A stretch of DNA of 64,000 nucleotides. Source: JBQTKD01 sp052386455 (lineage in GTDB: Bacteria > Actinomycetota > Actinomycetes > Sporichthyales > Sporichthyaceae). A program made the position numbers and the translations under genes. This document shows, piece by piece, positions 25,196-34,355 of this stretch (position 1 is the stretch's first letter; each line of letters begins with the position of its first letter). The notes below the pieces were generated by a model. It was not told the DNA's origin. It saw nothing but the letters and a program-made list of their open reading frames with translations, and did no database searches. The stretch is from assembly GCA_052386455.1 (NCBI GenBank), contig JBQTKD010000068.1:52640-116639 (forward strand), given 5' to 3'.

Positions 25196-25279
25196 TCAGT
25201 AGCCGCGACAGGACATCGAGAAGACCCGGCCGAGGTCGATGTGACGACGCTCGACCAGCGCGATCTCCACGACGGTCAT
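25196..25279 (-). CDS. Putative cysteine-responsive leader peptide
   Basis: 27-codon ORF with ATG at 25279: MTVVEIALVERRHIDLGRVF, then SMSCRGY and TGA. The RRHIDLGRV core and a Cys codon near the end match the 'putative leader peptide' seen before sulfur assimilation operons of actinobacteria; related poly-Cys leaders in mycobacteria attenuate operon expression according to cysteine supply. Here only one Cys codon is present. It ends 117 nt upstream of the sir ATG, leaving room for an attenuator. The segment between (25079-25195) has repeated CTCGCACTC sequences but no terminator I can assert. Confidence 0.7.
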   Translation of the reverse strand: MTVVEIALVERRHIDLGRVFSMSCRGY

Positions 25280-25349
25280 GACCCCAGAGTAGCCGCCGGA
25301 GCCCCGGGCAGGCGAGTCGAACCGGCGTACGGATCGGTCACGTCTAACA

Positions 25350-26699
25350 CTAGTGAGTAGGTCTAATTACTTGTGTTTGCGTTGCTGCAGCGGGAATGTC
25401 GGCGTCCTTGGTGTCCCGCAGCAGGGCCACGCACACGGTGCTGAACAGGCCCAGGACGGACAGGTATGCGCCGATCGCGAAGCTGTTGGCGTGCTCGAGG
25501 ATCTGGTGCGCGAGCACGATGGGAATCGCCCCGCCGAGTACGCCGCCGAGGTTGTAGCCAAGACCCGCCGCCGTGTAGCGATACCGGGCGTCGAACATCT
25601 CGGGCAGGAATGCGGCCAGCGGGCCGTAGGCGATGCCGACGCAGGCGACGATCAGACACAGTCCGGTGGCGAATCCGGCGAGTCCGTGGTCGTCGACGAT
25701 CGCGAACAGGACCAGGCCGAGCACGACGGTCGCGGCGTTGGCACCGAGCAGGAAGGCGCGGCGGCCGAAGCGGTCGCAGTACAGCGCGGAGACGACGACG
25801 CACGCCACGAACACGCCTGCGGCGAGGACGTGGACGCGCAGGATCGTCGGCGTGCTCAGGCCGAGGATCCCTGGAGGCACGCCCGTGGGGTTGCGGCCGG
25901 CGTAGCCGGTCAGGAAGACCGTGCCGACGTAGAAGAACGCGAACAGGCCGGACAGCGCGCCGCCGACGAGCAGGATCTGGCGCCACTGCGCGGCGATCGC
26001 CTCGCGCACCGGAATCCGCACCGGAGCGGCGGCGTCCAGCGCCGCGGCGAACACCGGGGTCTCCTCGATCTTCAGCCGAATCCAGAGGCCGACGGCCACC
26101 AGCACGATCGAGAACAGGAACGGGACGCGCCAGCCCCACTCTTGAAAGGCCGTGTTCTTCGTCGGATCCCCGGTCGCCTCGAACACGACCAGGAACGTCA
26201 GCGCGGACGCGCCGAACGCCACGGGCGGACCCAGTTGCGGGAACATCGAGTACAGACCGCGCCGGTGCGGCGGGGCGTGCTCGGCGGCCAGCAGCGCCGC
26301 GCCGGCCCACTCGCCGCCGACCGCCAGACCCTGCAGGAACCGCAGCGTCACCAGCAGGATCGGAGCGGCGACGCCGATCGCGTCGTAGTCGGGCAGCAGA
26401 CCGATCGCGAACGTGGACAGGCCCATCAGCAACAGGGTGAAGACGAGTGTCCGCTTGCGGCCCAGCCGGTCGCCGACGTGCCCGAAGAGCACCGACCCGA
26501 TCGGCCGGGCGATGAACGCCACCGCGTAGGTCGCGCCGAGGGCCAGGGTGCCGCGGGTGCCGCCGTACTGGCCGAAGAACGCGTTGCCGAACACCAGGGC
26601 CGTGGCGGTGCCGAAGATGAAGAAGTCGTAGAACTCGATCGCGGTGCCCGCGAACGCGGCTCCGGCGACGCGCCCCATCTTCGGTGGGGCGGCGGTCAT
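25350..26699 (-). CDS. MFS transporter, metabolite:H+ symporter (MHS) type
   Basis: 449-residue inner-membrane transporter with 12 predicted helices. GTAIEFYDFFIFGTATALVF is the typical MHS/ShiA-ProP start; the loop 2-3 motif is GHVGDRLGRKRTL and LRFLQGLAVGGEWAGAALLA follows. Substrates in this family are organic acids such as shikimate, alpha-ketoglutarate or proline. ATG 26699 overlaps the upstream methyltransferase stop by 4 nt. Last gene of a four-gene operon (methyltransferase, hydrolase, methyltransferase, transporter), so it may move the substrate or product of those enzymes. Confidence 0.93.
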   Translation of the reverse strand: MTAAPPKMGRVAGAAFAGTAIEFYDFFIFGTATALVFGNAFFGQYGGTRGTLALGATYAVAFIARPIGSVLFGHVGDRLGRKRTLVFTLLLMGLSTFAIGLLPDYDAIGVAAPILLVTLRFLQGLAVGGEWAGAALLAAEHAPPHRRGLYSMFPQLGPPVAFGASALTFLVVFEATGDPTKNTAFQEWGWRVPFLFSIVLVAVGLWIRLKIEETPVFAAALDAAAPVRIPVREAIAAQWRQILLVGGALSGLFAFFYVGTVFLTGYAGRNPTGVPPGILGLSTPTILRVHVLAAGVFVACVVVSALYCDRFGRRAFLLGANAATVVLGLVLFAIVDDHGLAGFATGLCLIVACVGIAYGPLAAFLPEMFDARYRYTAAGLGYNLGGVLGGAIPIVLAHQILEHANSFAIGAYLSVLGLFSTVCVALLRDTKDADIPAAATQTQVIRPTH

Positions 26700-27487
26700 C
26701 GCCGCCGTGCCCACGCGGCGGTCAAGGCGATGAAGGGGAACCACTGGTCGGGATCGGCCAGGGTGGCGGTCCACTCGTCCAATTCCTCGGCCGTGGCACC
26801 ACCGGCGAGGAGACGGTCCCTCAGCTGAAGGATCGTCAGGGCGAGGAGCTCCGGTCCGGCCGAGCCGCCCGGACCCATCGGCAGTTCGCTCTCCGCGCCG
26901 ACGTCGGTCAAGCCGGCGGCCGCGAGCCGGACCGGCAGATCGCGCGCCCAGTGCAGGTCCGCGCCTGCCTCGGTGATGCAGGCGAGCAGCCCGTTCATCA
27001 ATCGGACGTACGGGCCCTCGCAGCGGCCGAGGGTCGTCGGTGCGTCGGCCTCTTCGAGCAGCAGCCACCCGCCCGGAGCGAGGGCGGTGACGAGCGCGTC
27101 GAGTACTGCGTCGCGCTCGGGGATGTGGGTCAGCGTCGCCCGGGCGTGCACGAGATCGAAGACCCCGACGGGCGGCGCCTCGTAGCGCAGGTCCATGGCG
27201 CACACCGTCACGTTCGGCGCCCGAAGGTGCGCCAGCAGGGTGGTGTCGAGGTCGACGGCCAGCACCGCGCCCGTCGGTCCTACGGCCGCGCTCAGCCACT
27301 CGGCGATCGACCCCGAGCCTGCGCCGGCCTCCAGGCACCGCAGGCCCGGACCTGCGCCCAGAGCGGCCAGCCGCCGGGTCGTCCCGGCGTCGTAGAGCTG
27401 CTCCAGGCAGTGCAGGCGACGGCCCGCGTGCTCCCACGAATTGGGATGGCTGTACGTGGACGGTCCGACGCTCGGGGAGGTCGTCAC
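26696..27487 (-). CDS. Class I SAM-dependent methyltransferase (module 2, second)
   Basis: 263-residue methyltransferase. SAM motif I LRCLEAGAGSGSIAEWL near residue 50, acidic strand-2 end AVDLDTTLL, DLVHARATLTHIPERDAVLD (motif around strand 4) and LAPGGWLLLEEADAPTT (motif III). Paralogue of the genes at 28539-29300 and 36402-37184; it is less similar to them than they are to each other. GTG 27487 in a GTGA overlap with the preceding hydrolase. Likely small-molecule substrate; unknown. Confidence 0.9.
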   Translation of the reverse strand: MTTSPSVGPSTYSHPNSWEHAGRRLHCLEQLYDAGTTRRLAALGAGPGLRCLEAGAGSGSIAEWLSAAVGPTGAVLAVDLDTTLLAHLRAPNVTVCAMDLRYEAPPVGVFDLVHARATLTHIPERDAVLDALVTALAPGGWLLLEEADAPTTLGRCEGPYVRLMNGLLACITEAGADLHWARDLPVRLAAAGLTDVGAESELPMGPGGSAGPELLALTILQLRDRLLAGGATAEELDEWTATLADPDQWFPFIALTAAWARRR

Positions 27488-28542
27488 GGCGCGATGCCCT
27501 TGCCGGTCAGCCAGTCGGTCACCTTGGCGGTGAACTGCGGCATGGACTCGTGCCACGCCGGCGCGTGCCCGGCGTTGGGCTGTGTCCACGCCTCGACGTC
27601 CGCGCGGGTGAGGAGTTGGAAGTCCAGTTCCTGCAGCTTCATGACCTCGGGCGAGAAAATCCTGTCCCGATCGGCCGTCACCTGAAGGATCGGCAGGCCG
27701 TCGGGAACGGTGTAGATCGACTGCCGGTTCTCCGCAATGATCTTCGCCCCGAAGGTGAACTCGCCCCAGGGGGTCTGGTTGTAGCCGTTTCGGCAGAACC
27801 TTTCCAGCCCGGCCTGCAGACCGGGTGCGTAGAACACGAAGGCGGCACAGCTGGCCTCGTCCGGCAGGATCTCGAGATAGTCGTCGGTCTTGCTGTAGGC
27901 GCCGGGGGCCCACCCGGCCAAGTAGGCGAGGAAGTCCGGCGCGAAGCCGGCGTTGCTCCAGGCTATGGGGATCACTGCGGACACGTCGCGGTAGGTACCG
28001 GCGTAGCCGTTGACGATCGCCCCGCCGCCGCTGGTGCCCACGATCACGACTCGGTCCGAGGCGAGATCTACCGGTGTCTTCGCCGTGGCGCAGTCTCCGC
28101 GTTCGGCCGCCGTGTAGCTGCCGTCGTGGATCTGGGTGACCATCTCGTGCAGTTGGTCGCGGGCGCTGGACAACGTGAGCCGTTTCGGTTCGGCGTAGGG
28201 ACTCTTGGCGTAGCCCAACCGGTCGTAGGCGATTACCAGGTAGCCCGCTCGAGCGAGACTGCGCGCCACCGAGAACTCCGGCGTGCGGTCCCAGTACTCG
28301 TGCGCCGGGCCGACCGGGTGGACGAGGACGATCACCGGTGTCCTCGTGGTGGGCGGCTTGGTCCAGTACCGCTGACCCCACACGGCGCTCGCCTCGGAAT
28401 CGCCGGCGTTGTGCACCGAGAAGCACACCTGATCGGTGCGGACCGACTCGACGTCGGCGGCCGCTTCGGCCGGGACGTGAAAAAGGGACAACGCCAGGGC
28501 GGCAGCCGCTGTAATCCGGATTCTCTTCGACATGGTGCTCAT
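27484..28542 (-). CDS. Secreted alpha/beta hydrolase (module 2)
   Basis: 352-residue exported hydrolase with an N-terminal signal peptide (basic start, then AAAALALSLFHVPAEAAA). Oxyanion motif LVHPVGPAHEYWD, nucleophile Ser in VVIVGTSGGGAIVNG (GTSGG rather than GxSxG with F), acid in VTADRDRIFSPE and His in PNAGHAPAWH. ATG 28542 overlaps the upstream methyltransferase stop by 4 nt; ATG 28533 has better ribosome-site spacing and is the alternative. Paralogue of the module 1 hydrolase, including conserved Cys residues in the mature part (QVCFSVHN). Confidence 0.88.
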   Translation of the reverse strand: MSTMSKRIRITAAAALALSLFHVPAEAAADVESVRTDQVCFSVHNAGDSEASAVWGQRYWTKPPTTRTPVIVLVHPVGPAHEYWDRTPEFSVARSLARAGYLVIAYDRLGYAKSPYAEPKRLTLSSARDQLHEMVTQIHDGSYTAAERGDCATAKTPVDLASDRVVIVGTSGGGAIVNGYAGTYRDVSAVIPIAWSNAGFAPDFLAYLAGWAPGAYSKTDDYLEILPDEASCAAFVFYAPGLQAGLERFCRNGYNQTPWGEFTFGAKIIAENRQSIYTVPDGLPILQVTADRDRIFSPEVMKLQELDFQLLTRADVEAWTQPNAGHAPAWHESMPQFTAKVTDWLTGKGIAP

Positions 28543-29300
28543 CCTTCTCTCCGCCGCCCCCAGGCGGCCATCAAAGTGAGACTTGGAAACCAGTGGGCAG
28601 GTGCGTCGAGGGACGCCGACCACTCGTCGAGCCGGTCGGGATCGGTTCCGGAGGCCAGCAGGGCGGCGGTGAGCCGCAGAAACTCGGTGGAGGGGGAGCC
28701 GCCCTCCAAGATCGGCGTTTGCGACTCCGCGCCGATGTCGCGCAGACCGTGGTCGTGCAGGGCCTCGGGCAGGTCGCGGGCCCAGTCGGCCGAGGTGCCG
28801 CCGACGGCCCCGCCGGCGATGCGTGCCAGCACCTCGCGGTGCAGTCCGCTGCCCACGGCGCAGATAGCTGCGCCGTCGGGCTCCTCCACCAGCAGCCACC
28901 CCCGCGGCGCCAGGGCCGCAACGAGCTTGGCCAGCACCTCCCGACGCTCCGTCAGACCGATCAGCACCGCCCGGACGTGAATCAGGTCGTACGGCCCGGC
29001 CGGCACGTCGTCGACGGCGACGTCGAGGCGGGATACGTCCAGGTTGACCGCACGGATGTCGGAGACGAACCGGGTGTCGACGTCGATCGCCCGCACGCGG
29101 CCGCCGGCGCCGACGCGCGAACACAGCCAGCGGGCGATCGAGCCGCCCCCGGCGCCGACTTCGAGACACCGCCAGCCCGGACCGACCCCGAGCGCCTCAA
29201 GCCGGCGGATCGTGCCCGGGTCGTAGATGCGCTCGTGGGCCCGCAACCGCCGGGCGACGAGATCGGCGTCGCTCTGGACGCTCTCGGTGTGCATGGGCAT
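28539..29300 (-). CDS. Class I SAM-dependent methyltransferase (module 2, first)
   Basis: 253-residue methyltransferase. Motif I GWRCLEVGAGGGSIARWLCS near residue 45, AIDVDTRFVSDIRAVNLDV next, then YDLIHVRAVLIGLTERREVL and LAPRGWLLVEEPDG. ATG 29300 with GGAGGACAGG upstream. First gene of the four-gene operon that diverges from regulator 2, so its promoter lies next to the phased repeat at 29354-29373. Very similar in motif I to the module 3 methyltransferase (36402-37184). Confidence 0.91.
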   Translation of the reverse strand: MPMHTESVQSDADLVARRLRAHERIYDPGTIRRLEALGVGPGWRCLEVGAGGGSIARWLCSRVGAGGRVRAIDVDTRFVSDIRAVNLDVSRLDVAVDDVPAGPYDLIHVRAVLIGLTERREVLAKLVAALAPRGWLLVEEPDGAAICAVGSGLHREVLARIAGGAVGGTSADWARDLPEALHDHGLRDIGAESQTPILEGGSPSTEFLRLTAALLASGTDPDRLDEWSASLDAPAHWFPSLTLMAAWGRRREG

Positions 29301-29353
29301 GGCCTGTCCTCCGGTGTCGATGCGGAGAACTCTGGCGCTAGAGCCTTGCCCGC

Positions 29354-29373
29354 CTCTTACTGCTCGCTTACAG
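29354..29373 (+). promoter_or_regulatory. 11-bp-phased direct repeat, predicted SARP site of regulator 2
   Basis: CTCTTACTG (29354-29362) and CGCTTACAG (29365-29373), 7 of 9 identical and 11 bp apart, in the divergent region between the methyltransferase operon and regulator 2. A CCCTAGGCT box follows at 29403-29411 (TAGGCT as -10). CTCTTACTG is identical to the second unit of the regulator 3 repeat. Confidence 0.55.
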
Positions 29374-29436
29374 GTCGTCGACTGTTCCCGGTAAGCGGGC
29401 TCCCCTAGGCTCCGGCGCAGTCGAAAGGCGGCATCG

Positions 29437-32400
29437 GTGCAGTTCAGAGTGCTCGGCGCGGTGGAGCTCGTGGTGGACGGACACGGCGTCGCCGTGGGCG
29501 GAAACCGCGAGCGCGCCGTCCTCGCACGTCTGCTGATGTCGGCCAACCGCGTGGTGTCGCTGGACACCCTGATCGGCGACCTGTGGCCGGACCGGGCCCC
29601 GGACGGTGCCGCGGCCGCCATTCAGGTCTACGTGTCGCGGCTGCGCAAGGCGTTGCGCGCCGAGCGCGCCGAGCGCGCCGACGACGTGCTGATCACTCGC
29701 CCGCCGGGCTACGTGCTCGCGGTCGCTCCCGAAATGGTCGACGCCGCTCGCTTCGAGGCCCTCGCCCGCGCCGGACGCGAGGCCGCTGCCGCGGGCGAGC
29801 ACCGGCAGGCCCGTGGCACCCTCGCCGAGGCATTGGCGCTGTGGCGCGGACCTGCCTTCGGGGGGCTCGACGACCTGCCGTTCGCACGCGGCGAGGCCGC
29901 CCGCCTCGACGAGCTGCGGCTCGGGGCGCTGGAAACCCGGGTGGAGTGCGATCTCGCGTGCGGGCGCGCCATGGACGCCGCCTCCGAACTCGCCTCGCTG
30001 ACCGCGGAACACCCACTGCGCGAGCGGCTGTGGGCGCTGCGAATGACCGCCCTCTACCAAGGCGGTCGGCAGGCCGAGGCCCTCGCGGTGTACCGCGAGC
30101 TGCGCGCCCGGCTCGACGAAGAGCTCGGCATCGAACCCTCCGTCGAGCTGCGCGAACTCGAGCGCGCCATCCTCCGCCAGGAGCTGGCACCGGCCGCCGC
30201 GCCCAACCCGCCGGCTCCCGCCGCGGCGCCGTCGCCGTCCGGCGTGGTGACGTTCATGTTCACCGACCTCGTCGGTTCCACCGAACTGCTGGACCGGCTC
30301 GGCGACGACGCCGCCGACGATCTGCGGCGCCGTCACTTCTCGGCGCTGCGCGCCGCGCTTCGAGCGCACGGCGGCTCGGAGGTCAAGAGCCTGGGCGACG
30401 GGCTGATGGCCGCGTTCGCCTCCGCGGTGGCCGCGCTGCGGTGCGCCGTGGAGATCCAGCAGGCGGCCGCCGTTGCCGGCGGCGGCGACGAGGCCGTGGC
30501 CATCCGCGTCGGCGTCCACGCCGGGGAGGCGACGCTCGAGGAGGACGACTTCTTCGGCACGCCCGTCGTGGTGGCGCAACGCCTGTGCGGTCGGGCGAGC
30601 GGCGGTCAGATCGTCGCCTCTTCGCTCGTGCAGGGACTGGTGGGCAGCCGAGCCGGCTGCACGTTCACACCTCTCGGCGAGCTGACGCTCAAGGGTTTCG
30701 GCGAACCGGTCGCCGCGTGCGAAGTGGTGTGGGCGGCACCCGAACCCGCCCCGGCGCTGCCGTTCCCCGCGACGCTGCCGCGCCCGGAGTCGGTGTTCGT
30801 CCGGCCCGAGGCGGACATGGTGCGGTTGGAGGCGGCGTGGGAGGCGGCGCGGTCCGGGCGCCGCCAGGTGGTGTTGCTGACCGGGGACCCCGGCATCGGC
30901 AAGACCCGCCGCTGTGCCGAACTCGCCCGCATGGTCCACGAAACCGGGGCCGTCGTGCTGCACGGCCGGTGCGACGACGGACTGGCGGTTCCGTATCAGC
31001 CGTTCGTGGAGGCGCTGGGCACCTACGTCCGGCAGGCGGCGAAGCCCGCGCTGGGCCGGTTGGCCGGCGAACTGACTCGACTGGTCCCCGAAGTGGGCGG
31101 GCGCATGCCGGATCTCCCGGCGCCGCTGTCGGCGGACCCCGAGACCGAGCGGTACCGCCTGTTCGACGCCGTCGCCGCCTGGCTGGCGGCGGTCGGCGAG
31201 GAGGCGCCGACGCTGTTCGTCGTCGAAGACGTCCACTGGGCCACCCCGCCGACGCTGGCGATGCTGAGCCACCTCGCCCGATCCGGCGAACCGAACCGCC
31301 TGCTCGTCGTCGTGAACTACCGGGACAGCGCCCTGGACCTGACCCCCGCGTTGGCGGACGCGGTCGCCGGCCTGCTGCGCCAACCCGATGTGGACCGCGT
31401 GGTCCTCGGCGGCCTCGACCAGGCGGGCGTGGCGGCCTACCTCGAGGCCGTGGGTGCCCACCAGGGGGCGGACCTGGCCGCCGTCCTGCACGCCGAAACC
31501 GCGGGAAATCCCTTCTACCTCGGCGAAATGCTGCGCGACTTCGGCGAGACGGGCGTCGTGACCGAGGTGCCGGACAGCGTGCGGGACGTGATCGCGCGGC
31601 GGCTGGCCCGGCTGCCCGAATCGACGCGTCGGATGCTGGAGTTCGCCGCGATTGCGGGCGACCGCTTCGACGTCGGTCTGCTCGGCCGGGCGTCGGACCG
31701 GACGCCGATCGCCGTGCTGCAGGCACTGGATCCGGCCGTCGCCGCACGGCTGACGACGGAGCCCGACGAGGCAAGTGGCCAGTCGCGGTTCGTGCACGCC
31801 CTGGTTCGGCACACGCTGGTCGACGGGCTGTCGGCCGGTGGGCGCATGGAGCTGCACCGGGCCACCGGCGTTGCGCTGGCCGAGCTGGCGGGCGAGGACT
31901 GGCAGGACCTTGCGGCCGAGCTGGCCCGGCACTGGTTGGCCGCCACGCCGGCCGTGGGATCGGCCCCGGACGACGCCGCCCGGACGCTGGACTTCGTCGA
32001 AGAGGCGGCCGGCCGTGCCGCCGCGTCCCTGGCGTACGAGGAAGCCGTCGACCTGCTGACGCGGGCACTGCCGTTGAGCGCCCGGGGGCGGGACCCGGTC
32101 CGGCGGGCGAGGCTGGCCGTGGCGCTGGGCGAGGCGCAGTACCGTGCCGGCGACCCGGCGCACGAACACACCCTGGCCGACGCGACTGCCAAGGCGCTCG
32201 AGGTCGGCGACCCGGAACTCGCGGCCCGCGCCGCGTTGGCCAACCAGCGGACGATCAACGTCCTTCTCACCGGCGACCACGAGCGAATCGTTCTGCTCGA
32301 ACGGGTGCTCGCAGCACTTGGAGAGGCGGACGGCAGTGCGCGGGCACGGGTGCTCGCCGCGCTGTCCATCACGGTGGGCCACGACGATCCCCGGCGCTAC

Positions 32401-33459
32401 GAGTGCGCGCGCGAAGCCGTGGCGGTGGCGCGCCGCCTCGACGACCCGATCGCGCTCGGCCGTGTTCTGGGACTGGCCGTCTTCGTGCTGTGGCGCGCGG
32501 AATCCCTCCCCGAGCAACTCGCTCTAGCAGTGGAGTTGGCCGACCTGGCCGCGCGATCGGGCGACCCCGTTCTGGAGGTGGAGGGCGGACTCGCGCTGTA
32601 CTACGCCGCCACCCAACACGGCGACGTCGACGTCGGCCGGGACGCGCTCGCGCTGGCCGTGCGAGCCGCCGGCGACATCGGGCAGGCCGCGTTTCGGCTG
32701 CGAACGCTGACCGGACAGCAGAACTCGGCCATGGTCGACGGCCGCTTCGCCGAGTTCTTCCGCTTCGCCGCGGACGCCGTCACGATGGCCGAGACGCTCG
32801 ACGACGGCCCCTTGGCGCACATCAACCGGCATGGCGACGGCGGTCTGGTGCGGCTGATCCAGGGCCACCTGGCCGAGGCCATCGAGGGCATCGAGAAGGC
32901 GGCCGACGCCTTCCCGTCGGACTTTCGAACGTGGCTGCTCGCCTGGCCGTTGGCGGAGGCCGGCCGCCGCGAGGAGGCCGCCGCGCTCATCGCCTCGGCC
33001 GGAGGCGCCGCGCTGAGTTGGCTGCCCGGCAGCTACGTGCGGCTCTACGCGCTCGCGTGGCTGGCCCCGGCCGCCGCCATCCTCGACGATCGCGAACTGG
33101 CGGAGCGCATCTACTCCGAACTGGAGCCCTACGAGTCGCGGATCGTGCTCGGCCAGATGAGCGCCCCGGGACCGGTGGCGCACTACCTCGGGGTGCTGGC
33201 CGCGAGCCTGCGCCGCGACGAGCAGGCGGACGCCCACTTCGCCCGGGCGGTCGAGATCGCCGAACGCACCGGAGCGCGGGTCGTGCTCGTGCGCACCCGA
33301 CTGGAGTGGGCGCGGCTGTTGCTGCGCCGGGGCCGCGGCGACGACCACGAGCGAGTGCTGGCCCTGGCCGCCGCCGCACGCGACCTGGCCCGCGCCCAGG
33401 ACGCTGGAGAATTGGGCGAGCAGGCCGCGGAGCTCCTGCTCGCCGGCGTCCGCACCTGA
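29437..33459 (+). CDS. SARP/BTAD regulator with class III cyclase, AAA ATPase and TPR region (regulator 2)
   Basis: 1340 residues. 1-95 winged helix (FRVLGAVELVVDG, VSRLRKALR), 95-245 BTAD, about 268-430 a class III nucleotide cyclase homology domain (VVTFMFTDLVGSTELL, KSLGDGLMAAF), Walker A TGDPGIGKTRR near 484, Walker B LFVVEDVHWA near 594, then TPR-like helices to the end. Both metal-binding Asp are present in the cyclase part, but the usual VNxAxR motif reads VVVAQRLC, so the Asn is Val and activity is doubtful. GTG 29437. Divergent from the methyltransferase-hydrolase operon, its probable target. Confidence 0.93.
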   Translation: MQFRVLGAVELVVDGHGVAVGGNRERAVLARLLMSANRVVSLDTLIGDLWPDRAPDGAAAAIQVYVSRLRKALRAERAERADDVLITRPPGYVLAVAPEMVDAARFEALARAGREAAAAGEHRQARGTLAEALALWRGPAFGGLDDLPFARGEAARLDELRLGALETRVECDLACGRAMDAASELASLTAEHPLRERLWALRMTALYQGGRQAEALAVYRELRARLDEELGIEPSVELRELERAILRQELAPAAAPNPPAPAAAPSPSGVVTFMFTDLVGSTELLDRLGDDAADDLRRRHFSALRAALRAHGGSEVKSLGDGLMAAFASAVAALRCAVEIQQAAAVAGGGDEAVAIRVGVHAGEATLEEDDFFGTPVVVAQRLCGRASGGQIVASSLVQGLVGSRAGCTFTPLGELTLKGFGEPVAACEVVWAAPEPAPALPFPATLPRPESVFVRPEADMVRLEAAWEAARSGRRQVVLLTGDPGIGKTRRCAELARMVHETGAVVLHGRCDDGLAVPYQPFVEALGTYVRQAAKPALGRLAGELTRLVPEVGGRMPDLPAPLSADPETERYRLFDAVAAWLAAVGEEAPTLFVVEDVHWATPPTLAMLSHLARSGEPNRLLVVVNYRDSALDLTPALADAVAGLLRQPDVDRVVLGGLDQAGVAAYLEAVGAHQGADLAAVLHAETAGNPFYLGEMLRDFGETGVVTEVPDSVRDVIARRLARLPESTRRMLEFAAIAGDRFDVGLLGRASDRTPIAVLQALDPAVAARLTTEPDEASGQSRFVHALVRHTLVDGLSAGGRMELHRATGVALAELAGEDWQDLAAELARHWLAATPAVGSAPDDAARTLDFVEEAAGRAAASLAYEEAVDLLTRALPLSARGRDPVRRARLAVALGEAQYRAGDPAHEHTLADATAKALEVGDPELAARAALANQRTINVLLTGDHERIVLLERVLAALGEADGSARARVLAALSITVGHDDPRRYECAREAVAVARRLDDPIALGRVLGLAVFVLWRAESLPEQLALAVELADLAARSGDPVLEVEGGLALYYAATQHGDVDVGRDALALAVRAAGDIGQAAFRLRTLTGQQNSAMVDGRFAEFFRFAADAVTMAETLDDGPLAHINRHGDGGLVRLIQGHLAEAIEGIEKAADAFPSDFRTWLLAWPLAEAGRREEAAALIASAGGAALSWLPGSYVRLYALAWLAPAAAILDDRELAERIYSELEPYESRIVLGQMSAPGPVAHYLGVLAASLRRDEQADAHFARAVEIAERTGARVVLVRTRLEWARLLLRRGRGDDHERVLALAAAARDLARAQDAGELGEQAAELLLAGVRT

Positions 33460-33508
33460 GTTCGCCCCGATGCCGCCGCCAAACTGTCGGTGGGGGCGTT
33501 GAGCGGCC

Positions 33509-33646
33509 TCGATAACGACGGACGCCCTCCACGAGTCCGGTGCCGTGTTCTACGAGAAACTAGGGTTCCGCCGCGTGCCGGGCAGCCTGCTGCTGGTGCA
33601 GAAAGTTGGCGACATCGAGGCCGCCCTGAGGCCACCGCCTATCTGA
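33509..33646 (+). pseudogene. C-terminal relic of a GNAT acetyltransferase
   Basis: The frame reads TDALHESGAVFYEKLGFRRV then PGSLLLVQKVGDIEAALR and stops at 33644-33646. FYEKLGF is the classic last strand-helix of GNAT enzymes, and the tail resembles GNAT-type toxins. No start codon or acetyl-CoA binding region lies upstream, so only the last 45 or so codons remain. It is directly upstream of the VapBC promoter. Confidence 0.55.
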
Positions 33647-33689
33647 GGGGTCCGCTACGTCGACGGGCCGACGTGGCTGCGCCCCTCGT

Positions 33690-33718
33690 TGATATACTGG
33701 CGCCTTCATTCGATATCA
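33690..33718 (+). promoter_or_regulatory. VapBC promoter and operator
   Basis: Inverted repeat TGATAT (33690-33695) and ATATCA (33713-33718), AT-rich in a GC-rich region, overlapping a TATACT -10 at 33693-33698. AGGAGG lies at the right edge before the GTG at 33730. Typical position for VapBC autorepression. Confidence 0.55.
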
Positions 33719-33729
33719 GGAGGTCGTCT

Positions 33730-33945
33730 GTGGCGCGCACCGTGATCGACGTCGACGACGAGGCGCTCGCCCAGGCCGCACGGCAGCTGGGAACCAAGAC
33801 CAAGGTCGACACCGTCAACGAGGCACTGCGACTCGCGGCGGGCATCGAGAGCCGTACGGCATCTGCTCGTCGCCTGCTGCTGGCGCTCGGCGAAAGCGAC
33901 ATCGACAATCGGGAGGTCATGGCCGGCGCCTGGCGTCGCCCGTGA
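33730..33945 (+). CDS. vapB: VapB-type antitoxin
   Basis: 71-residue antitoxin of the DUF2191/VapB RHH type: VARTVIDVDDEALAQAARQL forms the ribbon and first helix, and KVDTVNEALRLAAG the second helix. GTG start 11 nt after AGGAGG. The stop overlaps the toxin GTG by 4 nt. C-terminal residues include a Trp-Arg tail (AGAWRRP) likely contacting the toxin. Confidence 0.88.
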   Translation: MARTVIDVDDEALAQAARQLGTKTKVDTVNEALRLAAGIESRTASARRLLLALGESDIDNREVMAGAWRRP

Positions 33946-34355
33946 CCGTGTACCTGGTCGACAAGTCCGCCTGGGCACTGCAGGCCAGACATCCCCAGGT
34001 GGGCGAAGGGATCGTGGCGCTGTTCGCCAAGGGCCGACTCGCCTGCTGCGAGATCGTCGCGCTGGAGCTGTTCTACAGCGCACGCAACAGCGCAAACTAC
34101 CGGGCTCTGCGCACGGAACTGACGGCAGCCCGCTGGATCGAGGTCACCAACGAAACGTTGACGCGGGCCATGGAGGTCCAGGAGGCGCTCGTCGAGATCG
34201 GGAAGCATCGACTGCCCGTAGCGGATCTGATCGTCGCGGCGTCCGCAGAGCAGAGCCGAGTCACGGTGCTGCACAACGACCACGACTTCGACACCATCGC
34301 CGAGGTCACCGGCCAGCCGGTCGTCAACGTTCTCGAACTGTGGCCACCGACCTGA
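33942..34355 (+). CDS. vapC: VapC-type PIN-domain ribonuclease toxin
   Basis: 137-residue toxin. PIN acids: Asp7 in YLVDKSAWA, Glu in CEIVALELFYSARN (about 46), Asp in LPVADLIVAASA (about 93) and Asp in LHNDHDFDTIAE (about 113). All are intact. GTG start in a GTGA overlap with vapB. Expected to cleave a structured RNA such as a tRNA; target not predictable. This is the third TA pair in the window's first 35 kb. Confidence 0.9.
   Translation: MTVYLVDKSAWALQARHPQVGEGIVALFAKGRLACCEIVALELFYSARNSANYRALRTELTAARWIEVTNETLTRAMEVQEALVEIGKHRLPVADLIVAASAEQSRVTVLHNDHDFDTIAEVTGQPVVNVLELWPPT

Noticed and set aside
29368..32517. 1049-codon minus-strand open frame opposite regulator 2
   Set aside because: Shadow frame of the regulator gene; composition is artificial and no motif is visible.
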